Positions 1-5,275 of a stretch of DNA of 33,246 nt are shown piece by piece. The notes under the pieces were generated by a model that was not told where the DNA came from, made no database searches, and worked only from the letters and a program-made list of their open reading frames with translations. The translations under genes and the position numbers were made by a program. The stretch is from positions 1 to 33,246 of the IMG/VR virus record IMGVR_UViG_3300037322_000061; one strand, written 5' to 3'. The stretch is from a virus. Within the stretch, counting starts at the first letter, position 1; every line of letters begins with the position of its first letter.

Positions 1-16
1 CCTCTCCGGCGAAAGC

Positions 17-47
17 AAGGCCCGCTAGATCACTCTGGCGGGCCTTT
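17..47 (-). terminator. Hairpin terminator of the left operon
   Basis: A perfect 9-bp inverted repeat, AAGGCCCGC at 17-25 and GCGGGCCTT at 38-46, encloses a 12-nt loop directly behind the stop codon of the last leftward gene. The T tract is short on both strands (TTT on plus, CTTTC on minus), so it may work in either direction. Its position between the operon end and the window edge suits an intrinsic terminator. Confidence 0.7.
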
Positions 48-48
48 G

Positions 49-318
49 TTATGCGGTGCCGTCTCTGACAGCCTTGGCAAACGCAACAGCTTCGTCGTCG
101 TCGCGGATCACAATGGCCTGCCCCGGCCAGTCCCGCAAGAATTCCACCTGTTTAGGCCGCATAGGTGCCTTGGGTCCGTCCTTGACTTCGAGAAGGTATG
201 TCCTGCCGCCGTATCCGACAACAGCGTCCAGCGGCAGGTCTAGGGGGTATACAAACAGGCCATGCGCCCGCAGTATTGCAAACACGCTTGCTTCGTTAGC
301 ATCGCGCTTGGCCTTCAT
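49..318 (-). CDS. Small PD-(D/E)XK-like (VRR-NUC-type) nuclease-fold protein
   Basis: The 89-residue product has the core signature of a minimal PD-(D/E)XK / VRR-NUC fold: an Asp in DAVVGYGG, then a strand ending in LLEVKDG (the E-x-K), then a basic helix with PKQVEFLRDW. Stand-alone proteins of this size occur in phages and are annotated as VRR-NUC or Holliday-resolvase-like. The ATG at 318 was chosen because GAGG lies 9 nt upstream. A GTG at 333, overlapping the upstream stop as GTGA, would add five residues. It is the last gene of the leftward operon. DNA-processing activity is inferred from the fold only. Confidence 0.65.
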   Translation of the reverse strand: MKAKRDANEASVFAILRAHGLFVYPLDLPLDAVVGYGGRTYLLEVKDGPKAPMRPKQVEFLRDWPGQAIVIRDDDEAVAFAKAVRDGTA

Positions 319-329
319 AGGCGGTCGCC

Positions 330-536
330 TCACAATTCAGCCCCGATCACGTCGAACACGTCTGCTGCGGTATCCGCCGGCGGGACTTGGTACGTTGTCA
401 TCTGATCCGAGCGCCAGGCAATGCCGTCCAGCGTGCGGTCGTAACTTCTGACAACCGAAACAGTGGCCGCGCGGCTGCGGGCAACTGGCGCAGGCGGGAT
501 TGCAAACGGGGCGGGGCGTAGAGTTGCGGGGGTCAT
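330..536 (-). CDS. Hypothetical protein (68 aa)
   Basis: The start codon overlaps the stop of the upstream gene as ATGA (533-536), so the longer open frame to 647 is not needed. The product is Pro/Ala-rich at the N terminus (TLRPAPFAIPPAPVARS) and acidic at the C terminus (PADTAADVFDVIGAEL). No domain is recognised. It is translationally coupled inside the small leftward operon with the RHH protein and the nuclease-like protein. Confidence 0.55.
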   Translation of the reverse strand: MTPATLRPAPFAIPPAPVARSRAATVSVVRSYDRTLDGIAWRSDQMTTYQVPPADTAADVFDVIGAEL

Positions 537-793
537 AGCGTTGCTTCCTTGTGTCGGCCTTGCGCGCTGCGAAGTAGTTCGCCGTCCACGCGCCCCGCAA
601 GAAACGAATCGCGGACGAAATCCGGGTCCATGCCCGCCAGATTGCAAACGGTGTGAAAGTCTTTCCCGGCTTTAGTTATCCAATTGATAGACGCTTTTTT
701 GGCTCGACAGTTTTCCAGTGTGGTGCCTGTAAACGTGGCGTCGATCATTGCCTGCATTAAAACGTGCTGCCATAGTTTGTTTTCCGGTGTCAT
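533..793 (-). CDS. Conserved hypothetical phage protein (86 aa)
   Basis: It starts with ATG overlapping the stop of the RHH gene (ATGA, 790-793) and ends overlapping the next start. The product contains the stretch KASINWITKAGKDFHTVC followed by NLAGMDPDFVRDSF, a mixed-charge helical protein. It resembles small hypothetical proteins of phages from alphaproteobacteria, but no function is known to me. Co-transcription with the RHH protein suggests a regulatory or early role. Confidence 0.6.
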   Translation of the reverse strand: MTPENKLWQHVLMQAMIDATFTGTTLENCRAKKASINWITKAGKDFHTVCNLAGMDPDFVRDSFLAGRVDGELLRSAQGRHKEATL

Positions 794-945
794 TGCGGCT
801 CCTTCAGCGCATAGCGCTTTGCTAGTTTGTCAATGGCTTCCCGCACGATTGCGGAAATGTCCTTATTTGTAGCCTCGGCAAGGCGGCGAGCTTGCTCGTG
901 CTGTTCGGGTGTGACCCGCACTTGAATGTATGATGTTTTTCTCAT
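790..945 (-). CDS. Ribbon-helix-helix (CopG/Arc-type) DNA-binding protein, 51 aa
   Basis: This short gene reads MRKTSYIQVRVTPEQHEQAR, then RLAEATNKDISAIVREAIDK and a basic tail. The N-terminal strand SYIQVRVTPEQ, the first helix and the turn before SAIVREAIDKL match the ribbon-helix-helix fold of CopG/Arc/ParD-like repressors, which bind DNA as dimers through the beta ribbon. It is the first gene of the leftward operon and faces the rightward operon across an 86-bp gap that carries inverted repeats. Autoregulation or control of the divergent promoters is therefore likely. The fold assignment is strong; the target is inferred. Confidence 0.75.
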   Translation of the reverse strand: MRKTSYIQVRVTPEQHEQARRLAEATNKDISAIVREAIDKLAKRYALKEPQ

Positions 946-1031
946 GTCGTCACATTGTCATAACATTTGTATTGACGCAAGCGCTTTGACGTGCAAATGT
1001 CGGGACAGAACAAATCAACCGGAGAGAACCA
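946..1031. promoter_or_regulatory. Divergent intergenic control region with inverted repeat
   Basis: This gap separates the leftward RHH operon from the rightward small-protein operon and must hold both promoters. ACATTTG (963-969) and CAAATGT (994-1000) form a 7-bp inverted repeat with a 24-bp centre. Two direct TTGACG copies lie at 972-977 and 986-991. No pair of consensus -35/-10 hexamers stands out on either strand. The repeats are candidate operators for the RHH protein. A good Shine-Dalgarno, GGAGAG, precedes the ATG at 1032. Confidence 0.5.
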
Positions 1032-1694
1032 ATGAATACTATCCTAACCCGCAACTACGACACCCTTCTCGCTGAAGTAAAAGCGCATATCGCTGCCGAT
1101 GCTATTGTTCGCGGATCATACTGGAAGCCGTCTGACAATGAAGTAGGCGGAACGGGCTGCTTTATTTCTTGCTTGACTCACTCCGACGACCCGGCCCCAG
1201 CCTTTGAGCGTTTTGGCCTGACCGAGCCGCTGCTGCGGATTGCAGAAAGCATTTTTGAGGCCCTTCCCATTGCAGAGGCAACGGCCTTTTTCGCCGCACT
1301 ACCAGCTGCTGTGGCTTGCGATGGGAAAGACCTTTCGCGCGTTCATTGGCATTTTCTAGCCGCTGAATTGCGGGCATTGCCTGCCCAGACAGACGACGTA
1401 AAAGCGGCAATTGACCGCGTGACTGTTGGCATGGATTTGCTTGCGAAAGGCCAAGAGTGTCCAGACGCCGCCGATGCCGCCGATGCCGCCTATGCCGCCT
1501 ATGCCGCCGCCAATGTCGCCGCCAATGTCGCCGCCGATGCCGCCTATGCCGCCTATGCCGCCGCCAATGTCGCCTATGCCGCCTATGCCGCCGCCTTTGC
1601 CGTCCATGCCTCCAGTGCATTCCCCATCCAACGTCAGCGCGACACCCTGTTGCAACTCATTGCCGACGCGCCAGTCGTGGAGGTGGCAGCATGA
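1032..1694 (+). CDS. Hypothetical protein with Ala/Tyr/Asn repeat region (220 aa)
   Basis: This is the first gene of the rightward operon, with GGAGAG 7 nt upstream. Residues 1-145 look like a globular domain with Trp/Cys/His residues (GSYWKPSDNEVGGTGCF, SRVHWHFLAAELRAL). Residues about 146-195 are a low-complexity run built from AAY, AAD and AANV units, encoded by 9-12-nt DNA repeats. The C terminus (about 25 aa) is ordinary again. The repeat probably forms an Ala-rich helix or short coiled coil and can change length by slippage. The function is unknown. It ends overlapping the next gene (ATGA). Confidence 0.7.
   Translation: MNTILTRNYDTLLAEVKAHIAADAIVRGSYWKPSDNEVGGTGCFISCLTHSDDPAPAFERFGLTEPLLRIAESIFEALPIAEATAFFAALPAAVACDGKDLSRVHWHFLAAELRALPAQTDDVKAAIDRVTVGMDLLAKGQECPDAADAADAAYAAYAAANVAANVAADAAYAAYAAANVAYAAYAAAFAVHASSAFPIQRQRDTLLQLIADAPVVEVAA
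1464..1612 (+). repeat. Short-period GCC-rich tandem repeat inside a gene
   Basis: Repeats of 9 nt (GATGCCGCC, TATGCCGCC) alternate with 12-nt variants containing GCCAATGTC. Because the period is a multiple of three, all three plus-strand frames stay open: Ala/Tyr in the gene, Pro/Met and Arg/Cys in the others. This explains several long spurious open frames here. It looks like a slippage-prone minisatellite. Confidence 0.8.
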
Positions 1695-2023
1695 ACTGGC
1701 ATGACAGCGGTGGGGCCGCGTTCCAGATCCCTCACTCTAACGAGCCGCACGCCCCTTGTGCAGAGCACGGCATGACGCTGCGCGACTGGTTTGCTGGTAA
1801 GGCGCTGGTTGGCGTCATTGATGCCTGCAAGGCCGACACGCGCGAGCCGGGAGAAACCGCCGGCGAGATGTTCGCGCGAAAGTCTTTCGCCGTTGCCGAC
1901 GCGATGCTTGCCGCCCGTGCCGCATATGCCTCCGCCGCCCGTGCCTCCGCCTCCAGTGCCGCCCGTGCCGCCGCCAATGCCGCGTTGCGCCAAAACCTGA
2001 TCGCCGCGCTGAATGCGGCTTAA
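1691..2023 (+). CDS. Conserved phage hypothetical protein with Ala-rich C terminus (110 aa)
   Basis: The ATG at 1691 overlaps the previous stop (ATGA). The N-terminal half has a pattern seen in many phage hypotheticals: GGAAFQIP, then HGMTLRDWFAGKAL, then an Ala-rich helix with KSFAVADAMLAAR. The C-terminal 35 residues are Ala/Arg/Ser repeats (AARAAYASAARAS) that resemble in style, but not in sequence, the repeat of the preceding protein. No enzymatic motif is visible. It belongs to the early rightward operon. Confidence 0.65.
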   Translation: MNWHDSGGAAFQIPHSNEPHAPCAEHGMTLRDWFAGKALVGVIDACKADTREPGETAGEMFARKSFAVADAMLAARAAYASAARASASSAARAAANAALRQNLIAALNAA

Positions 2024-2043
2024 TTAACAAAGGAGCAAAGACA

Positions 2044-2145
2044 ATGAAAATCAAAGACCTTCTTACCGACCTTATCGGTGCCATCGCAATCTTCGGGGGC
2101 GGCTACGCTTTTCTAATCTTCGGATATGCGATGGGCTGGTCATGA
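2044..2145 (+). CDS. Small membrane protein (33 aa)
   Basis: This short gene has a strong ribosome-binding site (AAAGGAG, 7-8 nt before the ATG). It encodes MKIKDLLTDLIGAIAIFGGG followed by YAFLIFGYAMGW, an almost entirely hydrophobic single transmembrane segment with a charged N terminus. It ends overlapping the next start (ATGA, 2142-2145). Function is unknown. Single-pass microproteins in early phage operons sometimes act on host membrane targets, but nothing here proves that. Confidence 0.6.
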   Translation: MKIKDLLTDLIGAIAIFGGGYAFLIFGYAMGWS

Positions 2146-2354
2146 CATACCAGGAAGCAATGGAAGATCTCAACCGCGCAGCCTACGCCGCCGTCCGCGC
2201 TGCGAGGGACGAGGACGGGGCGCCGGCGGACGCCCTGTGTGATATTGCAGCCGAGGTCGACAGCTTGATCGATCACGGCGTCACGCGCGCGGAGATGCGG
2301 CGCATGCTGGCCCTGTACAAGGGCGCGAAGCAGGCGGGGTTGGTCGGAGGATGA
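2142..2354 (+). CDS. Hypothetical protein (70 aa)
   Basis: The product is predicted all-helical and acidic: an N-terminal helix MTYQEAMEDLNRAAYAAVRA, an acidic centre, and a basic C-terminal helix (RAEMRRMLALYKGAKQAG). No domain is recognised. It overlaps both neighbours by 4 nt (ATGA), so it is translated as part of the coupled rightward operon. Confidence 0.55.
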   Translation: MTYQEAMEDLNRAAYAAVRAARDEDGAPADALCDIAAEVDSLIDHGVTRAEMRRMLALYKGAKQAGLVGG

Positions 2355-2662
2355 AACAGGAAACGATACAGGTTCTGGAGAGCGTTGATCCTGCGGATCA
2401 TCCTGATCTGGCGGTGCTGTACGACGCCGAGGGCTGGCTGGACATCTGGTGCTGGGCCTCGGTCAGCTTTGCCTCCAGCGACTACGGCGTCAAAGGATCG
2501 CCCGTCTGGGACGAGGTGGATGACATCAGCATCGACGAGGTCGCGATCAACGGGCCTGGCTACACATGGTCCGAGGTCCGAGAAATGTGGGGCAAGGCTG
2601 TCGCTCTGCGGCTCGAGGATCTGTGCGTAGAGAAGGCGGAAGCGTATGACTGGTATGGATGA
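2351..2662 (+). CDS. Hypothetical acidic protein (103 aa)
   Basis: The start overlaps the upstream stop (ATGA). The protein is strongly acidic and Trp-rich (DAEGWLDIWCWASVSFASSD, then PVWDEVDDISIDEVAINGPG), with an apparent beta-rich core and a helical C terminus. I do not recognise a family. Its size, acidity and position in an early operon would fit a host-takeover or DNA-mimic protein, but that is speculation. Confidence 0.55.
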   Translation: MKQETIQVLESVDPADHPDLAVLYDAEGWLDIWCWASVSFASSDYGVKGSPVWDEVDDISIDEVAINGPGYTWSEVREMWGKAVALRLEDLCVEKAEAYDWYG

Positions 2663-2915
2663 CAACGTAACCCGTCTCGATGATCACCGGCCGCACGACG
2701 TCAGCTACGTGACGTGCATGGAGTGCGCGCACGACTGGGTCGCCGTGCAGCTGACAGCTGCCAGTGGTCCGCTGGAGTGCAGCAGCTGCGGCGCAATGGC
2801 CGGAGAGCGCGTACAGTCTGGCGACCCTGAGTGGTTCATCCGCTACATGTCTGGTCCCGATCCGGCCAAGCGCACAATGGTGCTGCTCAACGAAAAAAGG
2901 ATGGCAGATGTCTGA
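2646..2915 (+). CDS. Zinc-ribbon protein (89 aa)
   Basis: Two cysteine pairs, CMEC near residue 24 and CSSC near residue 46, are spaced by about 20 residues with HDW between them, the arrangement of a small zinc ribbon. The rest is hydrophilic. The first ATG at 2646 gives a 17-nt overlap with the upstream gene; an ATG at 2655 is a possible alternative. Nucleic-acid or protein binding is the usual role of such ribbons, and no specific partner can be named. Confidence 0.6.
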   Translation: MTGMDDNVTRLDDHRPHDVSYVTCMECAHDWVAVQLTAASGPLECSSCGAMAGERVQSGDPEWFIRYMSGPDPAKRTMVLLNEKRMADV

Positions 2916-3102
2916 TGACCCGCAAGAACGTGTTGGCCGTGGGCAATGGTTCAGCCACGACGGGCCGATCTGGATTGACACGCTGGGCGATGAATACATT
3001 TTGAATTGCTACAAGACCTGCCTGCGCCACGACAACCCGAAGGCAGATGAACTGCTTGAAGAAATCCGAAACAGAAACATAGAATGGAGATTGGACACAT
3101 GA
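2908..3102 (+). CDS. Hypothetical protein (64 aa)
   Basis: The ATG at 2908 overlaps the end of the zinc-ribbon gene by 8 nt. The product begins MSDDPQERVGRGQWFSHDGP and ends with a charged helix (KADELLEEIRNRNIEWRL). It has no recognisable domain. The next gene starts at its stop codon as ATGA (3099-3102), so the coupling pattern supports it as real. Confidence 0.5.
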   Translation: MSDDPQERVGRGQWFSHDGPIWIDTLGDEYILNCYKTCLRHDNPKADELLEEIRNRNIEWRLDT

Positions 3103-3338
3103 CTGGATACCAACAAACATTTGGCCCTGTGGTCATTGAGTGGGACGACGAGCCGGGAAAGCTGGTGGCCAAGTGCCAAAGCGGACGGTTCGACTGCAAG
3201 GGGCGCATCAACAACGTCTGCGTTTGGAACAAAGGCGAGGACGGCAAAGGGCGTCAGCTGCCTGCCGACATGATGACGCCGGACTGGTGCCAGTACAAGG
3301 CTGGCGCGCTGGACGATGCAGAGGGGATGAGGGGATGA
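3099..3338 (+). CDS. Hypothetical protein with four cysteines (79 aa)
   Basis: The ATG at 3099 forms an ATGA overlap and has GGAG about 10 nt upstream, so it is preferred over the ATG at 3084. The sequence has Trp-rich beta strands (GPVVIEWDDEPGKLVAKC) and four cysteines, which might bind a metal but do not make a canonical ribbon. The function is unknown. It overlaps the next gene by ATGA. Confidence 0.5.
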   Translation: MTGYQQTFGPVVIEWDDEPGKLVAKCQSGRFDCKGRINNVCVWNKGEDGKGRQLPADMMTPDWCQYKAGALDDAEGMRG

Positions 3339-3811
3339 CCAGCATTGACCGAATGAGCGTTGAGCGTCTGGCTGAATACATATCGCCCGACGTGCGGAGA
3401 GTGATGCTAGCACAAGCCGACCGCATTGAGGAACTGGAGGCGAAGGCGGTGGAGGCTTTGATGCTTGCCGACGGCGAGTTGGACCCGGACTCAACTGTCA
3501 AGGAATACTTGACAGTTCAAACCGAGGGCCCCCGCCAGGTGAACCTGCACCCCTGCCTTGAGCGTCAGGTAAAGCTGGTGGTCAAGGCAGGGTGTCTATG
3601 GGCCGTTTGTTGTCTGCAAGAAGCTAAACGGTCGTGTGTATGTTTATCTAAGCAAAGAAAACATCACACCAAACGATTTTGCCCAAGCTGCTGCGTTGTT
3701 CGCGGCGCTGGCAATGACTTTGCCGCCCAAGTGGCTATGGTTTGCGATTATGCCGAAGAGCGCGGCGACTGGCTGCTTGAACAACATCGCGACCGGGAGG
3801 CGACAACATGA
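3335..3811 (+). CDS. Hypothetical protein, probably frame-disrupted in its middle
   Basis: The open frame begins MTSIDRMSVERLAEYISPD with a heptad-like helix (ADRIEELEAKAVEALMLAD) and ends CDYAEERGDWLLEQHRDREA, both convincing. Between about 3592 and 3705 the frame reads an unlikely Cys-rich stretch (CLWAVCCLQEAKRSCVC). The adjacent frame there gives a natural-looking sequence (YGPFVVCKKLNGRVYVYLSK, then ENITPNDFAQAAALFAALA). This suggests a +1 insertion near the GGG at 3590-3592 and a compensating loss near 3705, either a mutation in the phage or assembly errors. No family is recognised. Confidence 0.45.
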   Translation: MTSIDRMSVERLAEYISPDVRRVMLAQADRIEELEAKAVEALMLADGELDPDSTVKEYLTVQTEGPRQVNLHPCLERQVKLVVKAGCLWAVCCLQEAKRSCVCLSKQRKHHTKRFCPSCCVVRGAGNDFAAQVAMVCDYAEERGDWLLEQHRDREATT

Positions 3812-4011
3812 ACTTGTTTCCGCCAGGATACGAAAATCACCAGCGCGCCGCACCAGACGAACCAGCCCGCTTTGCAGAATTGCGCACGGGCAAAATGGCA
3901 GATCCTACCCCGCCGCATGTGTCGCTAGGCGTGAGGGTTCTGACATACGCCTGCGCCGCCGCTATTGTTCTGGTAATCATCGCGTTTATTGACCTTGCCG
4001 CACGCCACTAG
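3808..4011 (+). CDS. Small single-pass membrane protein (67 aa)
   Basis: The start overlaps the previous stop (ATGA). About 42 hydrophilic residues are followed by one transmembrane segment near the C terminus (VLTYACAAAIVLVIIAFIDL) and a short charged tail, a C-tail-anchored topology. It is the last gene of the rightward operon, just before the bidirectional terminator. The function is not known. Confidence 0.55.
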   Translation: MNLFPPGYENHQRAAPDEPARFAELRTGKMADPTPPHVSLGVRVLTYACAAAIVLVIIAFIDLAARH

Positions 4012-4030
4012 CAAAATAGGCGGCTGAAAC

Positions 4031-4072
4031 AAAAAACCCCGCCGCCCATTTAAGGACGACGGGGCATTTTTT
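4031..4072. terminator. Bidirectional intrinsic terminator
   Basis: CCCCGCCGCCC (4037-4047) pairs with GGACGACGGGG (4054-4064). Six A residues lie on the left and six T residues on the right, so both strands carry a hairpin followed by a U tract. On the minus-strand RNA the two imperfect positions are G-U pairs; on the plus-strand RNA they are C-A mismatches. It ends the rightward small-gene operon and can also stop leftward late transcription. Confidence 0.75.
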
Positions 4073-4084
4073 GGCCTGCGTGAG

Positions 4085-4113
4085 TTGCAATTTCATGGGT
4101 GATTCGGTATAAA
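4085..4113 (+). promoter_or_regulatory. Predicted sigma70-type promoter for the HNH/AP2 gene
   Basis: TTGCAA (4085-4090) and TATAAA (4108-4113) are separated by exactly 17 bp. The gene starts at 4172. The predicted transcription start falls at about 4120, at the base of a long hairpin, so the mRNA would begin with that hairpin. The same TTGCAA -35 hexamer with a 17-bp spacer occurs before the late operon (28846-28874), which supports both predictions. Confidence 0.55.
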
Positions 4114-4149
4114 AACGGGGCGGAGAGGTTACAGCCTCTGATCCGCCCC
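4109..4149 (-). terminator. Strong minus-strand terminator / 5'-UTR hairpin
   Basis: GGGGCGGA (4117-4124) plus GAGG (4125-4128) pair with CCTC (4135-4138) and TCCGCCCC (4142-4149), a 12-bp stem with a TGA bulge and a six-base loop. On the minus strand it is followed by GTTTTTAT, a standard intrinsic terminator for leftward transcription of the lysis end of the late operon. On the plus strand it lies in the 5' leader of the HNH/AP2 gene, about 10 nt before its Shine-Dalgarno. Confidence 0.7.
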
Positions 4150-4171
4150 TACAGCGAAATGGAGTTCGCCG

Positions 4172-4687
4172 ATGCCCAAGAAAATACGCCCAATCCGTGT
4201 AGATGGCAATGTTGCTTACGTGACTCTGACGAAGGGTCTTGAGGCTATAATTGACGCCAGTGACGTGCCAAAGATCGGAAAATTCAACTGGTGCGCGAGA
4301 ACCGCCTCCAACACGATGTATGTTGCTAGAGGCGGCTGGGACCCAGACACAAAAACGACAAAGCAGGTTAGCCTTCATCGCCAGTTAATGAGAGCGCCGG
4401 ACAACATGGACGTTGACCATATTAACGGCAACGGGCTGGATAATCGGATGTCAAACTTGCGCTTGGCAACAAAGTCTCAAAATAGGTTCAACCAACGGCC
4501 TTTGATTACAAATACGACCGGGTTTCGGGGCGTAACCAAAGATAATAAAAGAGTCATGTGGCGGGCGAAGATTGGTCTAGACGGAAAGACTATTAATCTC
4601 GGCAGGTTCGACAACCCAGAAGATGCTTACGCGGCCTATTGCGAAGCCAACGCTAAATTTCACGGCGAGTTCGGTAGGGTAGATTAG
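4172..4687 (+). CDS. HNH homing endonuclease with C-terminal AP2 DNA-binding domain
   Basis: The 171-residue protein has the layout of phage free-standing homing endonucleases. Its HNH core is around residues 67-105 (SLHRQLM, VDHINGNGLDNR, NLRLATKSQN), and an AP2/ERF-type domain follows at about 117-168 (GFRGVTKDNKRVMWRAKIGL, then INLGRF, DAYAAYCEANAKFHG). It cleaves cognate DNA lacking the gene so that repair copies it in. GGAG lies 7 nt upstream of the ATG. It runs against the surrounding late operon and has its own promoter and a leader hairpin, as expected for an inserted mobile gene. Confidence 0.9.
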   Translation: MPKKIRPIRVDGNVAYVTLTKGLEAIIDASDVPKIGKFNWCARTASNTMYVARGGWDPDTKTTKQVSLHRQLMRAPDNMDVDHINGNGLDNRMSNLRLATKSQNRFNQRPLITNTTGFRGVTKDNKRVMWRAKIGLDGKTINLGRFDNPEDAYAAYCEANAKFHGEFGRVD

Positions 4688-4742
4688 CGGCCCGGCCGCC
4701 TATCGGTGACGGGGCCATATTAAGCCGGCAGTGGGGCAAGGT

Positions 4743-4943
4743 TTATTGTCGGAGTGCGGCGGCGTCAAAAGTGGCGATAAGTATTCGACCCGTGCGGCGC
4801 ATCTCTGACACGTCGTCACTGCCAAGGCTGGCCGCGTGGTTTGTCATCAGCGGTTCAAGAACCGTTGTCATCGCGCTGTCGTTTGCCACGACGCCGCAAG
4901 AACTCAAGATCGCCGCTGCCGTCAGGATTGCCAGTGTCCGCAT
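4743..4943 (-). CDS. Short outer-membrane lipoprotein, candidate o-spanin
   Basis: The ATG at 4943 follows AAAGG at a normal distance; the TTG further upstream is not needed. The 66-aa product has a lipoprotein signal, MRTLAILTAAAILSSCG, with a lipobox LSSC and lipidation expected at Cys16. The mature peptide is only about 50 residues. It sits last in the lysis cassette and overlaps the previous membrane-protein gene by 89 nt in another frame, the architecture of Rz/Rz1 spanin pairs that fuse inner and outer membranes at lysis. There is no proline-rich stretch, so spanin function is an inference from context. Confidence 0.6.
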   Translation of the reverse strand: MRTLAILTAAAILSSCGVVANDSAMTTVLEPLMTNHAASLGSDDVSEMRRTGRILIATFDAAALRQ

Positions 4944-5070
4944 TGGTCGCCCTTTCAATAGTATCTGCGCGGGATTGCGCCTCTTTGGCTGTCTTGCTGG
5001 ATCTGCCAGTCATATACGCCGCAAAGATGCCCAGCAAAGACACAACGCAGCCGACAATAAAGGCGGTCAC
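4855..5070 (-). CDS. Small membrane-anchored protein, candidate i-spanin
   Basis: It starts with GTG overlapping the holin stop as GTGA (5067-5070). The 71-aa product has one N-terminal transmembrane segment (TAFIVGCVVSLLGIFAAYM) followed by a charged helical tail (KTAKEAQSRADTIERATNAD, then DLEFLRRRGKRQR). Topology and position between holin and lipoprotein match an Rz-like inner-membrane spanin, although at 71 aa it is short for the family. Similar short proteins accompany endolysins in other alphaproteobacterial phages, by memory rather than search. Confidence 0.6.
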   Translation of the reverse strand: MTAFIVGCVVSLLGIFAAYMTGRSSKTAKEAQSRADTIERATNADTGNPDGSGDLEFLRRRGKRQRDDNGS

Positions 5071-5264
5071 GTTGCGCCGCCGCGCAGCTTCGCATAGCGG
5101 GACGTTGCGAACGCAATGCCAGCGGCAGCCAGGCCGCCGATCACGTCGATCAATGTATCAACATTGAGGGTTATAACGTGGGACGCGGGGTCATAGGTGC
5201 CGCCAAGCCATGCCGCGACAGGTACGGCGAAGATATAGACGGACATTCGGATTGCTAGAAACAT
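5067..5264 (-). CDS. Holin-like membrane protein (65 aa)
   Basis: There are two hydrophobic segments, residues about 5-20 (IRMSVYIFAVPVAAWLGG) and about 38-55 (LIDVIGGLAAAGIAFATS), joined by a polar turn, with a basic C terminus (YAKLRGGAT). Size, the two-TM topology and the position directly after the endolysin in the transcript fit a class II holin, which perforates the inner membrane to release or activate the endolysin. AAAGGA precedes the ATG at a 6-nt distance. Confidence 0.65.
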   Translation of the reverse strand: MFLAIRMSVYIFAVPVAAWLGGTYDPASHVITLNVDTLIDVIGGLAAAGIAFATSRYAKLRGGAT

Positions 5265-5275
5265 GGACTATCCTT

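Noticed and set aside
1464-1612. Possible CRISPR array or regulatory iterons
   Set aside because: Repeat units are 9-12 nt, contiguous, without spacers, and in frame with a gene.
1162-1655. Gly- and Arg/His-rich minus-strand frames and a Pro/Met plus-strand frame
   Set aside because: They are produced by the GCC-rich tandem repeat being open in every frame; the Ala/Tyr frame has the ribosome-binding site, coupling and a normal globular N terminus.
4012-4171. tRNA gene or small RNA between operons
   Set aside because: The hairpins are explained by two terminators and a promoter; no cloverleaf or CCA-type acceptor was found.
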